Shown here in pieces: positions 9,176 through 16,747 of a DNA stretch of 37,708 nucleotides (the first letter of the stretch is position 1; the number at the start of each line of letters is the position of its first letter). The DNA is from an uncultured Methylococcaceae bacterium (lineage in GTDB: Bacteria; Pseudomonadota; Gammaproteobacteria; Methylococcales; Methylomonadaceae): assembly GCA_903945605.1 (NCBI GenBank), contig CAJAWH010000045.1, positions 1 through 37,708 on the forward strand. Reading direction: 5' to 3'. Made by a program: the position numbers and the translations under genes. Below the pieces are notes generated by a model. That model was not told the origin of the DNA, ran no database searches, and saw only the letters and a program-made list of their open reading frames with translations.

Positions 9176-10261
9176 ATGTCTTCAGTCACCCCGCTTGCCG
9201 AATTAAGGGAGCAAATCGACGCGATTGACCAGCAAATTTTGCATCTGATCAATCAGCGGGCACTGTGTGCTTTGGAAGTTGCACGGACTAAAATAGCACA
9301 AGGTGAGCAGGGCACTTTTTACCGGCCTGACCGCGAATCACTGGTGTTAAGGCGGATTAAGGAACTGAATCCCGGGCCATTGTCTGATTATGCGGCGGTC
9401 AGGTTGTTCAGGGAACTGATGTCGGCCTGTTTGGCACTGGAAAAACCGCTGGATGTCGCTTTCTTGGGGCCTGAAGGCACGTTCACCCAGCAAGCGGTGG
9501 TCAAGCATTTTGGCCATGCCGTCCGGTCAGTGCCATTAGCTTCGATCAATGCTATTTTTAGTGCCGTTGAACGGGATAACTGCCAGTTTGGTGTGGTGCC
9601 GGTGGAGAATTCCACTGAAGGAGTGATTAATTACACACTGGACAGATTTTTGTTGTCGCCACTAAAAATTTGCGGTGAAGTGGAAATCAGGGTGCATCAA
9701 AACCTGATGAGTTTTGTGGAAAGTTTGGCGGATATTAAAGAAGTCTTTTCCCATCAACAATCCTTGGCACAATGCCAGCATTGGTTGGAAAGCCATTTGC
9801 CGGGCGTTAAGTTGACGGCGGTCAGCAGCAATTCGGAGGCGGCGCGTTTGGCGACGCTCGATAAGCAGACAGCCGCCATAGCCGGTGCAATGGCGGCGGA
9901 TGTCTATAATTTGCCTATCCTGCATCAGAACATTGAGGATGAGACCAACAACACCACCCGTTTTATTGTCATTGGCAAACAAGATTCAGCCTCCACCGGC
10001 AATGATAAAACCTCTTTAGTGGTGTCCACCGGCAACCAAACGGGGGCATTGTATAAAATCCTTGAGCCGTTTGCCCAGTATGGCATCAGTATGATGAACA
10101 TTGAATCCCGACCTTCCCGCCAAGGCTTGTGGGATTATGTGTTTTTTATTGATATTGAGGGCCACAGCGAAGATGAAGCCATCGTCAAGGCATTGGCGCG
10201 GGTGCAAGAAAACGCCAACATGCTTAAGTTGTTAGGCTCTTACCCCAAGGCTGTTTTGTAG
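9176..10261 (+). CDS. pheA: Chorismate mutase / prephenate dehydratase (P-protein)
   Basis: This bifunctional enzyme converts chorismate to prephenate and then to phenylpyruvate, the committed branch to phenylalanine. The 361 residues comprise an AroQ-type chorismate mutase (about 1-90; LAELREQIDAIDQQILHLIN), a prephenate dehydratase domain (about 93-270; FLGPEGTFTQQA, VPVENSTEGV, NNTTRFIVIG with the essential TRF) and a C-terminal ACT domain (about 283-355; GALYKILEPF, MMNIESRPSR) that normally binds phenylalanine for feedback inhibition. All key motifs are intact. The ESRP motif of the ACT domain is kept, so allosteric control is likely. It lies 28 bases after serC and 22 before hisC, consistent with one transcript. 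Confidence 0.97.
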   Translation: MSSVTPLAELREQIDAIDQQILHLINQRALCALEVARTKIAQGEQGTFYRPDRESLVLRRIKELNPGPLSDYAAVRLFRELMSACLALEKPLDVAFLGPEGTFTQQAVVKHFGHAVRSVPLASINAIFSAVERDNCQFGVVPVENSTEGVINYTLDRFLLSPLKICGEVEIRVHQNLMSFVESLADIKEVFSHQQSLAQCQHWLESHLPGVKLTAVSSNSEAARLATLDKQTAAIAGAMAADVYNLPILHQNIEDETNNTTRFIVIGKQDSASTGNDKTSLVVSTGNQTGALYKILEPFAQYGISMMNIESRPSRQGLWDYVFFIDIEGHSEDEAIVKALARVQENANMLKLLGSYPKAVL

Positions 10262-10283
10262 GTTTTTAAAGAATAGGCGCAAC

Positions 10284-11381
10284 ATGGATAACATTTATAG
10301 TCTGGCCACTCAGGGCGTACAACAACTGGTGCCTTACCAAGCTGGCAAACCCATTGAAGAATTGCAGCGCGAGTTGGGGCTGGACACTATTGTCAAATTG
10401 GCATCCAATGAAAATCCACTGGGGCCCAGCCCGTTGGCATTGCAAGCCATAGAGGAAACATTGCCGCAGCTGGCCTTGTACCCCGATGGCAATGGCTTTA
10501 ACTTAAAACAGGCGCTGGCGCAAAAATTTGCCGTTGACAGCAGCCAGATCACTTTGGGCAATGGTTCCAATGATATTCTGGAACTGGTTGGCAGGGCTTT
10601 TTTGGCACCAGGGCTGGAAGCGGTGTTTTCCGAACATGCCTTCGCGGTATACCCTATTGTCACCCAAGCGGCGGGGGCAACGGCGGTGGTCACGCCCGCC
10701 CGCCATTACGGGCATGATTTACCCGCCATGTTGGCGAATGTGACTGGCAAAACCCGGGTGGTTTTTGTTGCCAACCCCAACAACCCCACCGGCACATTAT
10801 TAAGCCAGGCCAGCCTTGAGGCTTTTGTCAAGGCATTGCCGGACAGCTGTATTTGTGTGCTTGATGAAGCCTATTTCGAGTTTGTCAGCCACAACGGCAC
10901 AGTTGACTCAATAAGCTGGCTGATGGATTGCCCCAATCTGATCATTACCCGCACGTTCTCCAAAGCATACGGCTTGGCGGGTTTGCGGGTTGGCTATGCT
11001 TTTTCCAGTCCGGCCGTTGCGGATATCCTTAACCGTGTGCGCCAACCGTTCAACAATAATAGCTTGGCGTTGGTGGCGGCGGAAGCGGCTTTGGCAGACA
11101 CGGCACATTTGCAACTTACCTTGGCCAATAACAGCCAAGGGATGCAGCAATTGACTGATGGCTTTAAGCAGTTGGATTTGCCTTGGATACCGTCATCCGG
11201 TAATTTTGTTGCCGTCGATTTGCGCCGCCCCGGCTTGCCCGTTTATCAGGCATTGCTGCACCAAGGCGTAATCGTCAGGCCGGTCGCCAATTACGGGTTG
11301 CCCGACCATTTACGCATCAGTATCGGCACAGCGGCAGAAAACAGCTTCTTTTTAAATGCCTTGGCGGACTGCCTGTCCTAA
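10284..11381 (+). CDS. hisC: Histidinol-phosphate aminotransferase
   Basis: HisC is a PLP enzyme of histidine synthesis that converts imidazole acetol phosphate to histidinol phosphate. Copies placed in aromatic operons often also act on phenylpyruvate and hydroxyphenylpyruvate. The 365 residues show class I/II aminotransferase motifs: KLASNENPLGPS near residue 38, NPNNPTG at 164-170, DEAYFEF, and the PLP lysine K227 in TFSKAYGLAGLRVGY. AGG stands 7 bases before ATG. Its stop codon overlaps the tyrA-aroA start by one base, so translation is probably coupled. The position between pheA and tyrA suggests it provides the final transamination for phenylalanine and tyrosine; the histidine role cannot be judged without the rest of the genome. 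Confidence 0.95.
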   Translation: MDNIYSLATQGVQQLVPYQAGKPIEELQRELGLDTIVKLASNENPLGPSPLALQAIEETLPQLALYPDGNGFNLKQALAQKFAVDSSQITLGNGSNDILELVGRAFLAPGLEAVFSEHAFAVYPIVTQAAGATAVVTPARHYGHDLPAMLANVTGKTRVVFVANPNNPTGTLLSQASLEAFVKALPDSCICVLDEAYFEFVSHNGTVDSISWLMDCPNLIITRTFSKAYGLAGLRVGYAFSSPAVADILNRVRQPFNNNSLALVAAEAALADTAHLQLTLANNSQGMQQLTDGFKQLDLPWIPSSGNFVAVDLRRPGLPVYQALLHQGVIVRPVANYGLPDHLRISIGTAAENSFFLNALADCLS

Positions 11382-13579
11382 TGGTTAGGCAGCTGTGCAT
11401 TATCGGGGTCGGCCTGATTGGCGGCTCCATTGCCCGTGCCGCCCGACAAGCCGGATTATGCCAGCGCATTATCGGTTATGGTCGCCCAGATGATCTGCAC
11501 AACCTAAAATCTGCCAAGGCATTGGGCGTTATCGATGACTATTGCCTGGATTTGGCAACCGCCGTGCAAGATGCCGATATGGTGATCATCGCTACCCCAG
11601 TAGGTGCCATAACCCACATTTTAACGGCCTTGCGGCCACTTTGGTCAGCCCAAACGGTTTATACCGATGTCGGCAGCACCAAGGGCAATGTTATCCAAGC
11701 CCTTGCAACCGTGTTCGGTGACGTGCCGGACAATTTTATCCCCGCCCACCCCATCGCCGGTGCCGAGCGCAGCGGAGTGGAAGCCGCCAAAGCGGACTTG
11801 TTCCATAACAAACGGCTGATTATCACCCCACTGGCGCATACCCGTACTGACTGCTTAGGGCAGGTGCAAGCCTTTTGGCGTGGGTTGGGGGCGCTGGTTT
11901 CCAGTATGGACGCGCAACACCATGACCGCGTGTTTGCCGCCACCAGCCATTTGCCGCATGTGCTGGCCTTTGTTTTGGTGGATATGCTGGGGCATAGGGA
12001 CGAGCAGGAAGAAATTTTCAAATACGCCGCCGGTGGTTTTAAGGACTTCACCAGGATTGCCTCCAGCGATCCTGCCATGTGGCTGGACATTTGTTCCGCC
12101 AACCAAAAAGAATTGGTTCCGCTGCTTGATAAATTGCAGTGCGAACTTGATAACATACGGCAGATGCTGGTCGAAGATGACCGCCAGAAGCTTTTTGCAA
12201 CATTCATGTATGCCAGAAATGCACGGCAACGCTTTTTACAACAGTTTGAAGGTATTATGTCAAAATCAAGCACATTCTATGTCCAGCCAGGTGGCCAATT
12301 AAAGGGCATCGCCCGAGTGCCGGGCGATAAATCCATGTCGCACCGTTCTATTATGCTAGGCTCACTGGCGGAAGGCACGACCCATGTAAAAGGCTTTCTG
12401 GAAGCCGAAGATGCCTTGGCGACCTTACAGGCATTCCGTGATATGGGTGTGGTGATTGAAGGCCCGGTCAATGGTGAAGTCACCATCCACGGGGTCGGCA
12501 AGCATGGCCTGCAAGCTCCGAAAAATGATTTGTATCTGGGCAACTCCGGCACTTCCATGCGTTTGCTGAGCGGTTTATTGGCGGGCCAGCCGTTCAATTC
12601 CGTGTTGACCGGCGACAAATCTTTGTCCGGCCGGCCTATGAAACGCGTCACCGACCCGCTGGCACACATGGGTGCGGACATCAAAACCACTGAAAACGGC
12701 ACTGCGCCTTTATATATCACCGGCAAAGCCGGACAAATGCAAGGCATCCATTATGAAATGCCCATTGCCAGCGCCCAAGTCAAATCATGCCTGATGTTGG
12801 CGGGCATGTATGCACAAGGCGAGACCAGCATCACCGAGCCCGCCCCCACCCGTGACCATACCGAACGCATGTTGGCGGGTTTTTCCTATCCGGTCAAAAA
12901 GGAGGGCAGCACGGTCAATATCAACGCTGACGGCAAATTGCTGGCTTGTGATATTGACGTGCCCAGTGACATTTCATCCGCCGCATTCTTTTTGGTGGGC
13001 GCATCCATTGCACCGGGTTCAGACATTACCCTGCAACATGTCGGCATCAACCCGACCCGTACTGGTGTGATTGACATTTTACGTTTAATGGGAGCCAATA
13101 TTACCGTGTCCAATGAACGCGTAGTGGGCGGTGAACCGGTGGCCGACTTGCACGTTGTCTATAGCCCATTGAAAGGCATTGATATTCCTGAAGAACTGGT
13201 GCCATTGGCAATTGATGAATTTCCCGTGCTGTTTGTGGCTGCGGCCTGTGCCGAAGGGCAAACCCGCTTAAGTGGGGCGGAAGAATTGCGCGTGAAAGAA
13301 TCTGACCGTATCCAAGTGATGGCGGACGGCTTGCAGTTATTAGGGGTGGATGCCCAACCCACGCCAGATGGCATGGTCATTCAGGGCGGCAACCCGATTG
13401 GCGGCGGCACAGTGGTATCGCATGGCGACCACCGCATTGCCATGGCGTTTTCCATTGCCGGTTTACGCGCCCATGCCCCCATCACTATTTTGGATTGCGC
13501 CAACGTCAACACCTCATTCCCTGAATTCAAGTCAATAGCCATCCATTTAGGTTTGGATTTGGTGTCAGAGGAAAGCTAA
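11381..13579 (+). CDS. tyrA-aroA: Fused prephenate dehydrogenase / EPSP synthase (TyrA-AroA)
   Basis: One 732-residue frame carries two enzymes. Residues 1 to about 290 are a cyclohexadienyl/prephenate dehydrogenase with a Rossmann motif (IGVGLIGGS at 8-16) and the catalytic region AHPIAGAERSG; it leads to tyrosine. Residues 293-732 are a full-length 5-enolpyruvylshikimate-3-phosphate synthase, which makes the precursor of chorismate. The fusion is known from Pseudomonas and Acinetobacter relatives. EPSPS motifs are of the class II type: GDKS (315-318), SAQVK (464-468), RDHTE (491-495) and NPTR (557-560). The position equivalent to E. coli Gly96 is still Gly (NSGTSMR). Start overlaps hisC by one base and the stop overlaps cmk by one base. 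An internal SD plus ATG at the domain junction could yield free AroA. Confidence 0.96.
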   Translation: MVRQLCIIGVGLIGGSIARAARQAGLCQRIIGYGRPDDLHNLKSAKALGVIDDYCLDLATAVQDADMVIIATPVGAITHILTALRPLWSAQTVYTDVGSTKGNVIQALATVFGDVPDNFIPAHPIAGAERSGVEAAKADLFHNKRLIITPLAHTRTDCLGQVQAFWRGLGALVSSMDAQHHDRVFAATSHLPHVLAFVLVDMLGHRDEQEEIFKYAAGGFKDFTRIASSDPAMWLDICSANQKELVPLLDKLQCELDNIRQMLVEDDRQKLFATFMYARNARQRFLQQFEGIMSKSSTFYVQPGGQLKGIARVPGDKSMSHRSIMLGSLAEGTTHVKGFLEAEDALATLQAFRDMGVVIEGPVNGEVTIHGVGKHGLQAPKNDLYLGNSGTSMRLLSGLLAGQPFNSVLTGDKSLSGRPMKRVTDPLAHMGADIKTTENGTAPLYITGKAGQMQGIHYEMPIASAQVKSCLMLAGMYAQGETSITEPAPTRDHTERMLAGFSYPVKKEGSTVNINADGKLLACDIDVPSDISSAAFFLVGASIAPGSDITLQHVGINPTRTGVIDILRLMGANITVSNERVVGGEPVADLHVVYSPLKGIDIPEELVPLAIDEFPVLFVAAACAEGQTRLSGAEELRVKESDRIQVMADGLQLLGVDAQPTPDGMVIQGGNPIGGGTVVSHGDHRIAMAFSIAGLRAHAPITILDCANVNTSFPEFKSIAIHLGLDLVSEES
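12248..12259 (+). promoter_or_regulatory. Possible internal ribosome-binding site and start for free AroA
   Basis: GAAGG at 12248-12252 is followed after four bases by an in-frame ATG at 12257. This ATG encodes Met293, exactly at the junction between the TyrA and AroA domains, and would give a 440-residue AroA of normal length. The spacing is slightly short but usable. Confidence 0.4.
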
Positions 13580-14238
13580 TGTTGCCACCCGTATTGGCCA
13601 TTGATGGCCCCAGTGGTGCCGGGAAAGGCACGGTTAGCCGCCTGGTAGCGAAAAAACTGGGCTGGCATTATTTGGACAGCGGTTCCATTTACCGCGCCTT
13701 GGCTATTGCCGTATTGCAAAAAGCCATTGATGTGGCTGATGAAGCAGGCATTGTCGAAATAGCGCGGACAATGGAACTGGCCTTTGCTTGCGCTGACGGG
13801 CTAGCGGTGACCCTGGACGGCAATGACATCACCCACCAATTGTCACTGGAAACCACCGGCAACACTGCCTCTATGATTGCCGTGTTGCCAGCGGTGCGGG
13901 CTGCGTTGCTGGAAAAACAACACAGTTTCCGGCGGATGCCGGGCTTGGTTGCCGACGGTCGGGATATGGGCACAGTGGTTTTCCCTGATGCCCCCCATAA
14001 GATATTTTTGACCGCCAGTGCAGAAAAAAGAGCGGAAAGACGATATAAACAGTTGATAGAAAAAGGAGTTGATGCTAACCTATCACGTTTATTGTTGGAC
14101 ATACAAGAAAGGGACCGCCGCGATAGCGAACGGGCTGCTGCGCCGTTGCTTATGGCGGCGGATGCGGTTTTTTTGGATACTTCAGAAATGCCGGTTGAAA
14201 GTGTGATTGCTGAAGTGTTGCGTCTTATCAATAAATAA
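13579..14238 (+). CDS. cmk: Cytidylate kinase
   Basis: Cmk phosphorylates CMP and dCMP with ATP in pyrimidine nucleotide supply and salvage. The 219 residues begin with the P-loop GPSGAGKGTV (residues 9-18), followed by the substrate-binding region YLDSGSIYRALA and, later, VADGRDMGTVVFPDA and ERDRRDSERAAAPL of the lid. Length and motifs are normal for the bacterial enzyme. AGGAAAG just upstream lies inside the end of tyrA-aroA, and the two genes overlap by one base, so translation is coupled. It precedes rpsA, as in most gammaproteobacteria, but a terminator-like hairpin lies between. Confidence 0.97.
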   Translation: MLPPVLAIDGPSGAGKGTVSRLVAKKLGWHYLDSGSIYRALAIAVLQKAIDVADEAGIVEIARTMELAFACADGLAVTLDGNDITHQLSLETTGNTASMIAVLPAVRAALLEKQHSFRRMPGLVADGRDMGTVVFPDAPHKIFLTASAEKRAERRYKQLIEKGVDANLSRLLLDIQERDRRDSERAAAPLLMAADAVFLDTSEMPVESVIAEVLRLINK

Positions 14239-14251
14239 TTTTTACTGACTG

Positions 14252-14300
14252 CCGCCTTGACCGTTGGGTTGTTGTAACCCAGGTTGGGTGCGGTTTTTTT
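14252..14300 (+). terminator. Terminator or attenuator between cmk and rpsA
   Basis: The hairpin has an outer stem CCGC/GCGG, an internal loop, an ACC/GGT segment and an inner stem TGGGTT/AACCCA closed by a 5-base loop, and it is followed by seven T. It fits a Rho-independent terminator that would separate biosynthetic transcription from rpsA. A competing pairing of ACCCA with TGGGT on the 3' side is also possible, so regulation by alternative folding cannot be ruled out. Confidence 0.7.
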
Positions 14301-14318
14301 AACTTTGATAATGAAAAG

Positions 14319-14340
14319 GCTTGTTCGTGTTTCGACAAGC
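14319..14340 (+). promoter_or_regulatory. rpsA leader hairpin
   Basis: GCTTG and TCG (with one bulged T between them) pair with CGA and CAAGC around a 5-base loop, giving 8 base pairs. The hairpin ends 15 bases before the rpsA ATG, just upstream of a purine-rich SD region (GGGAAAAGAG). In E. coli, S1 represses its own mRNA through folded leader hairpins; a similar role here is inferred. Confidence 0.5.
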
Positions 14341-14355
14341 TTGGGAAAAGAGAAA

Positions 14356-16017
14356 ATGAGCGAAAGCTTTGCTGAATTATTTGAAGAAAGTCTAACCAAA
14401 ACTGAAATGCGTCCGGGTGCCATGTTAATGGGTACTGTGGTGGATATCGAAAACGATATGATTATCGTCAGTACGCATTCTAAATCCGAAGGTGTCATCC
14501 CTAAATGGCAATTTCTGAATAACGAAGGTGAATTGGAAGTTTCTATTGGTGATGAGATTGAAGTCGCCCTTGATTTGTTTGAAGATGGTTTAGGTGCCAC
14601 CCTCCTTTCCCGAGATAAAGCGAAGAAAAACAAAGCCTGGTCTGAGTTGGAAAACGCCTTTGAAAACGATGCCACCATCATTGGCCGTATCAATGGCAAA
14701 GTGCGCGGCGGCTTTACTGTTGCGGTCGGTGCATTACGTGCCTTCTTGCCCGGTTCTTTGGTCGATGTCCGGCCTATCAGGGACACGGCATTTTTGGAAA
14801 ACCGTGACTTGGAATTCAAAGTCATTAAAATCGACCAAAAACGCAATAATGTCGTCTTGTCACGTCGTGCCGTTGTAGAAAAAGAATACAGTGCAGAAAG
14901 GGAAGAATTGCTCAAAACCTTGGAAGAAGGTGCTATCGTCACTGGTGTGGTCAAAAACTTGACCGATTACGGCGCATTTATCGACTTGGGCGGCATTGAT
15001 GGTTTGTTGCACATCACCGATATGGCATGGCGACGTGTACGCCACCCTTCTGAGTGTGTGGAAATTGGCCAAGAAATTAAAGTTAAAGTCCTGAAATACG
15101 ACAAAGACAAAAACCGCGTGTCCTTGGGCATGAAACAAATGGGTGAAGACCCTTGGTTGAACATTGCCCGCCGCTACCCAGCCGGTACCCGCGTGTTCGG
15201 TAAAGTCAACAACCTGACTGATTACGGCTGCTTCGTTGAAATTGAAGAAGGCGTGGAAGGTTTGGTGCATGTTTCCGAAATGGACTGGACCAACAAAAAC
15301 GTCAACCCGTCAAAACTGGTGCAACTGGGCGATGATGTTGAGGTGATGGTGTTGGAAATCGACGAAGAACGCCGCCGTATTTCTTTGGGCATGAAACAAT
15401 GCAAAACCAATCCTTGGGATGAGTTTGCAGCCACCCATAATAAAGGTGACAAAATTTCCGGTAAAATCAAATCCATCACTGATTTTGGCATTTTCATCGG
15501 TTTGGATGGCGGCATAGATGGCTTGGTGCACATGTCTGACATTTCTTGGGCCGACGAAGGCGAAGCTTCTGTCCGCGACTTCAAAAAAGGCGACGAACTG
15601 GAAACTGTTATTTTGGCGGTCGATTCTGAACGTGAACGCATTTCACTGGGCATCAAACAACTGATTCAAGACCCGTTCCAAAACTTTTTGGCGACTTATG
15701 AAAAAGGCAGCTTAGTCAAAGGCACTATTAAAGAAGTGGATGCCAAAGGTGCTGTAGTGATTTTGGCTGACCATGTGGAAGGTTATTTGCGTGCTTCTGA
15801 AATTCAGCGTGACCGTGTGGAAGATGCACGCACCTTGTTGAATGAAGGTGACACGTTGGAAGCCAAATTCATTGGTGTTGACAAGAAAAGCAAAACCATC
15901 TCGTTGTCAATTAAAGCCAAAGAACAAGATGAAGAAACCCATGTCATTAAAGATCATACTCAACAACAGTCTAGCTCACCGACTTTCGCTGACATCTTTA
16001 AACAAATAGAAAAATAA
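14356..16017 (+). CDS. rpsA: 30S ribosomal protein S1
   Basis: S1 binds mRNA and helps recruit it to the 30S subunit, which is essential for weak SD signals. The product is 553 residues from ATG at 14356 ([13 protein letters not shown]), against 557 in E. coli. In-frame codons further upstream lie within the leader and terminator and are unlikely starts. Six S1 (OB-fold) repeats are visible, at about 22-87, 105-170, 190-258, 275-345, 362-432 and 449-518; the middle ones share [15 protein letters not shown] and GLVHVSEM-like cores with SLGMKQ endings. The first two are divergent and bind the ribosome in the family. It is followed by a strong terminator and then ihfB, the standard gammaproteobacterial order. 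Confidence 0.98.
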   Translation: MSESFAELFEESLTKTEMRPGAMLMGTVVDIENDMIIVSTHSKSEGVIPKWQFLNNEGELEVSIGDEIEVALDLFEDGLGATLLSRDKAKKNKAWSELENAFENDATIIGRINGKVRGGFTVAVGALRAFLPGSLVDVRPIRDTAFLENRDLEFKVIKIDQKRNNVVLSRRAVVEKEYSAEREELLKTLEEGAIVTGVVKNLTDYGAFIDLGGIDGLLHITDMAWRRVRHPSECVEIGQEIKVKVLKYDKDKNRVSLGMKQMGEDPWLNIARRYPAGTRVFGKVNNLTDYGCFVEIEEGVEGLVHVSEMDWTNKNVNPSKLVQLGDDVEVMVLEIDEERRRISLGMKQCKTNPWDEFAATHNKGDKISGKIKSITDFGIFIGLDGGIDGLVHMSDISWADEGEASVRDFKKGDELETVILAVDSERERISLGIKQLIQDPFQNFLATYEKGSLVKGTIKEVDAKGAVVILADHVEGYLRASEIQRDRVEDARTLLNEGDTLEAKFIGVDKKSKTISLSIKAKEQDEETHVIKDHTQQQSSSPTFADIFKQIEK

Positions 16018-16029
16018 ATCTAGGCATAA

Positions 16030-16073
16030 AAGGCCAAGTATCTTAAATACTTGGCCTTATGGTTTTTCTTTTT
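16030..16073 (+). terminator. Strong intrinsic terminator after rpsA
   Basis: A perfect 12-bp stem AAGGCCAAGTAT/ATACTTGGCCTT with a 5-base loop is followed by a T-rich tract (TTTTTCTTTTT). It begins 12 bases after the rpsA stop and ends 14 bases before the ihfB start, so ihfB must rely on read-through or on a promoter inside rpsA or the gap. Confidence 0.9.
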
Positions 16074-16086
16074 CATAGGATAGAAC

Positions 16087-16392
16087 GTGACAAAATCCGA
16101 ATTAATTGAAGTATTGGCCAGGCAACAACCTAACTTGGCCTTAAAAGATGTAGAGTCCGCGGTAAAGTGCATTATCGAAAAAATGAACCAAGCGCTGTCT
16201 TCCGGTGAACGGATTGAAATCCGTGGCTTCGGCAGTTTTTCCTTGCACCTACGTCCTGCACGGTTAGGCCGCAACCCTAAAACGGGGGAATCAGTGGCGT
16301 TGTCCAAAAAATATGTGCCGCATTTTAAACCGGGCAAAGAGTTGCGCGACCGGGTCGACGCTTCCAGGGACAAACATTCTATTAGCGATTGA
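16087..16392 (+). CDS. ihfB: Integration host factor subunit beta
   Basis: IHF is a heterodimer that bends DNA sharply in transcription, recombination and replication. The product is 101 residues from a GTG start with AGGA upstream. DNABII features are complete: N-terminal helices ([16 protein letters not shown]), the beta core [17 protein letters not shown] and the arm GRNPKTGES with the intercalating proline. The sequence after the arm ([15 protein letters not shown]) is typical for the beta rather than the alpha or HU proteins. The C-terminus ([11 protein letters not shown]) is slightly longer than in E. coli (94 residues). It follows rpsA across a strong terminator, as in many gammaproteobacteria. 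Confidence 0.95.
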   Translation: MTKSELIEVLARQQPNLALKDVESAVKCIIEKMNQALSSGERIEIRGFGSFSLHLRPARLGRNPKTGESVALSKKYVPHFKPGKELRDRVDASRDKHSISD

Positions 16393-16457
16393 ACGCAAGC
16401 CCTTTAGCCAGAATCGGTTTATAGCACCTGATATCTGGTTTGCCTACCGAAAAAACT

Positions 16458-16491
16458 ACCGATCAACCCCAACAGGGCGTGGTCGGTTTTT
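16458..16491 (+). terminator. Intrinsic terminator after ihfB
   Basis: ACCGATCA pairs with TGGTCGGT (8 bp with one G-T pair) around a 14-base loop, and five T follow. It stands 66 bases after the ihfB stop. Confidence 0.7.
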
Positions 16492-16608
16492 AAGCATCCC
16501 CCTCACCCAAAACCAAAACTCAGCCATAGCTTAAAAAGACCGCTTGCCCAAGGCATTCTCTAAATGCTTGGTTGACTTTATTGGCCTATTTTCAAAAAAA
16601 CCACACAA

Positions 16609-16679
16609 CAGAAGCAGGCCATACCCGCAACCAATCCGAAGCTAGCGCATTGGATTGCCCTAGGCATGGCCCGCTTCTG
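16609..16679. repeat. Long imperfect inverted repeat
   Basis: The 14-base arms CAGAAGCAGGCCAT and ATGGCCCGCTTCTG are complementary except for one mismatch. Inside, CAATCC pairs with GGATTG, so the 71-base element folds into a long cruciform-like stem. It has no T-run. It may be an mRNA 3'-end stabiliser, a REP-like element or a remnant of a small non-autonomous element. Confidence 0.55.
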
Positions 16680-16698
16680 CTGGCGTAGGCTCAAGCTA

Positions 16699-16726
16699 GG
16701 TAGGGGATGCCAATGCACCCCCTACC
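16699..16726. terminator. GC-rich hairpin downstream of the haloperoxidase gene
   Basis: GGTAGGGG pairs with CCCCTACC around a 12-base loop. It lies 22 bases past the stop of the minus-strand gene and could act as its transcript end, but there is no T-run on the minus strand. Confidence 0.35.
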
Positions 16727-16747
16727 CTATGCAGATTAATACGGCAC

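Larger units (their letters stand above)
16393..16747. other. Spacer between ihfB and the haloperoxidase gene
   Basis: The 355 bases between these convergent genes carry the ihfB terminator, a long inverted repeat (16609-16679) and a GC-rich hairpin (16699-16726). I see no gene or tRNA. Confidence 0.5.

Noticed and set aside
14284-14355. Earlier in-frame start of rpsA
   Set aside because: It would translate the terminator T-run and the leader hairpin; the family begins [13 protein letters not shown].
13689-14954. 421-codon minus-strand frame across cmk and rpsA
   Set aside because: It is serine-rich, antisense to two well-conserved genes and crosses a terminator; it is a shadow frame.
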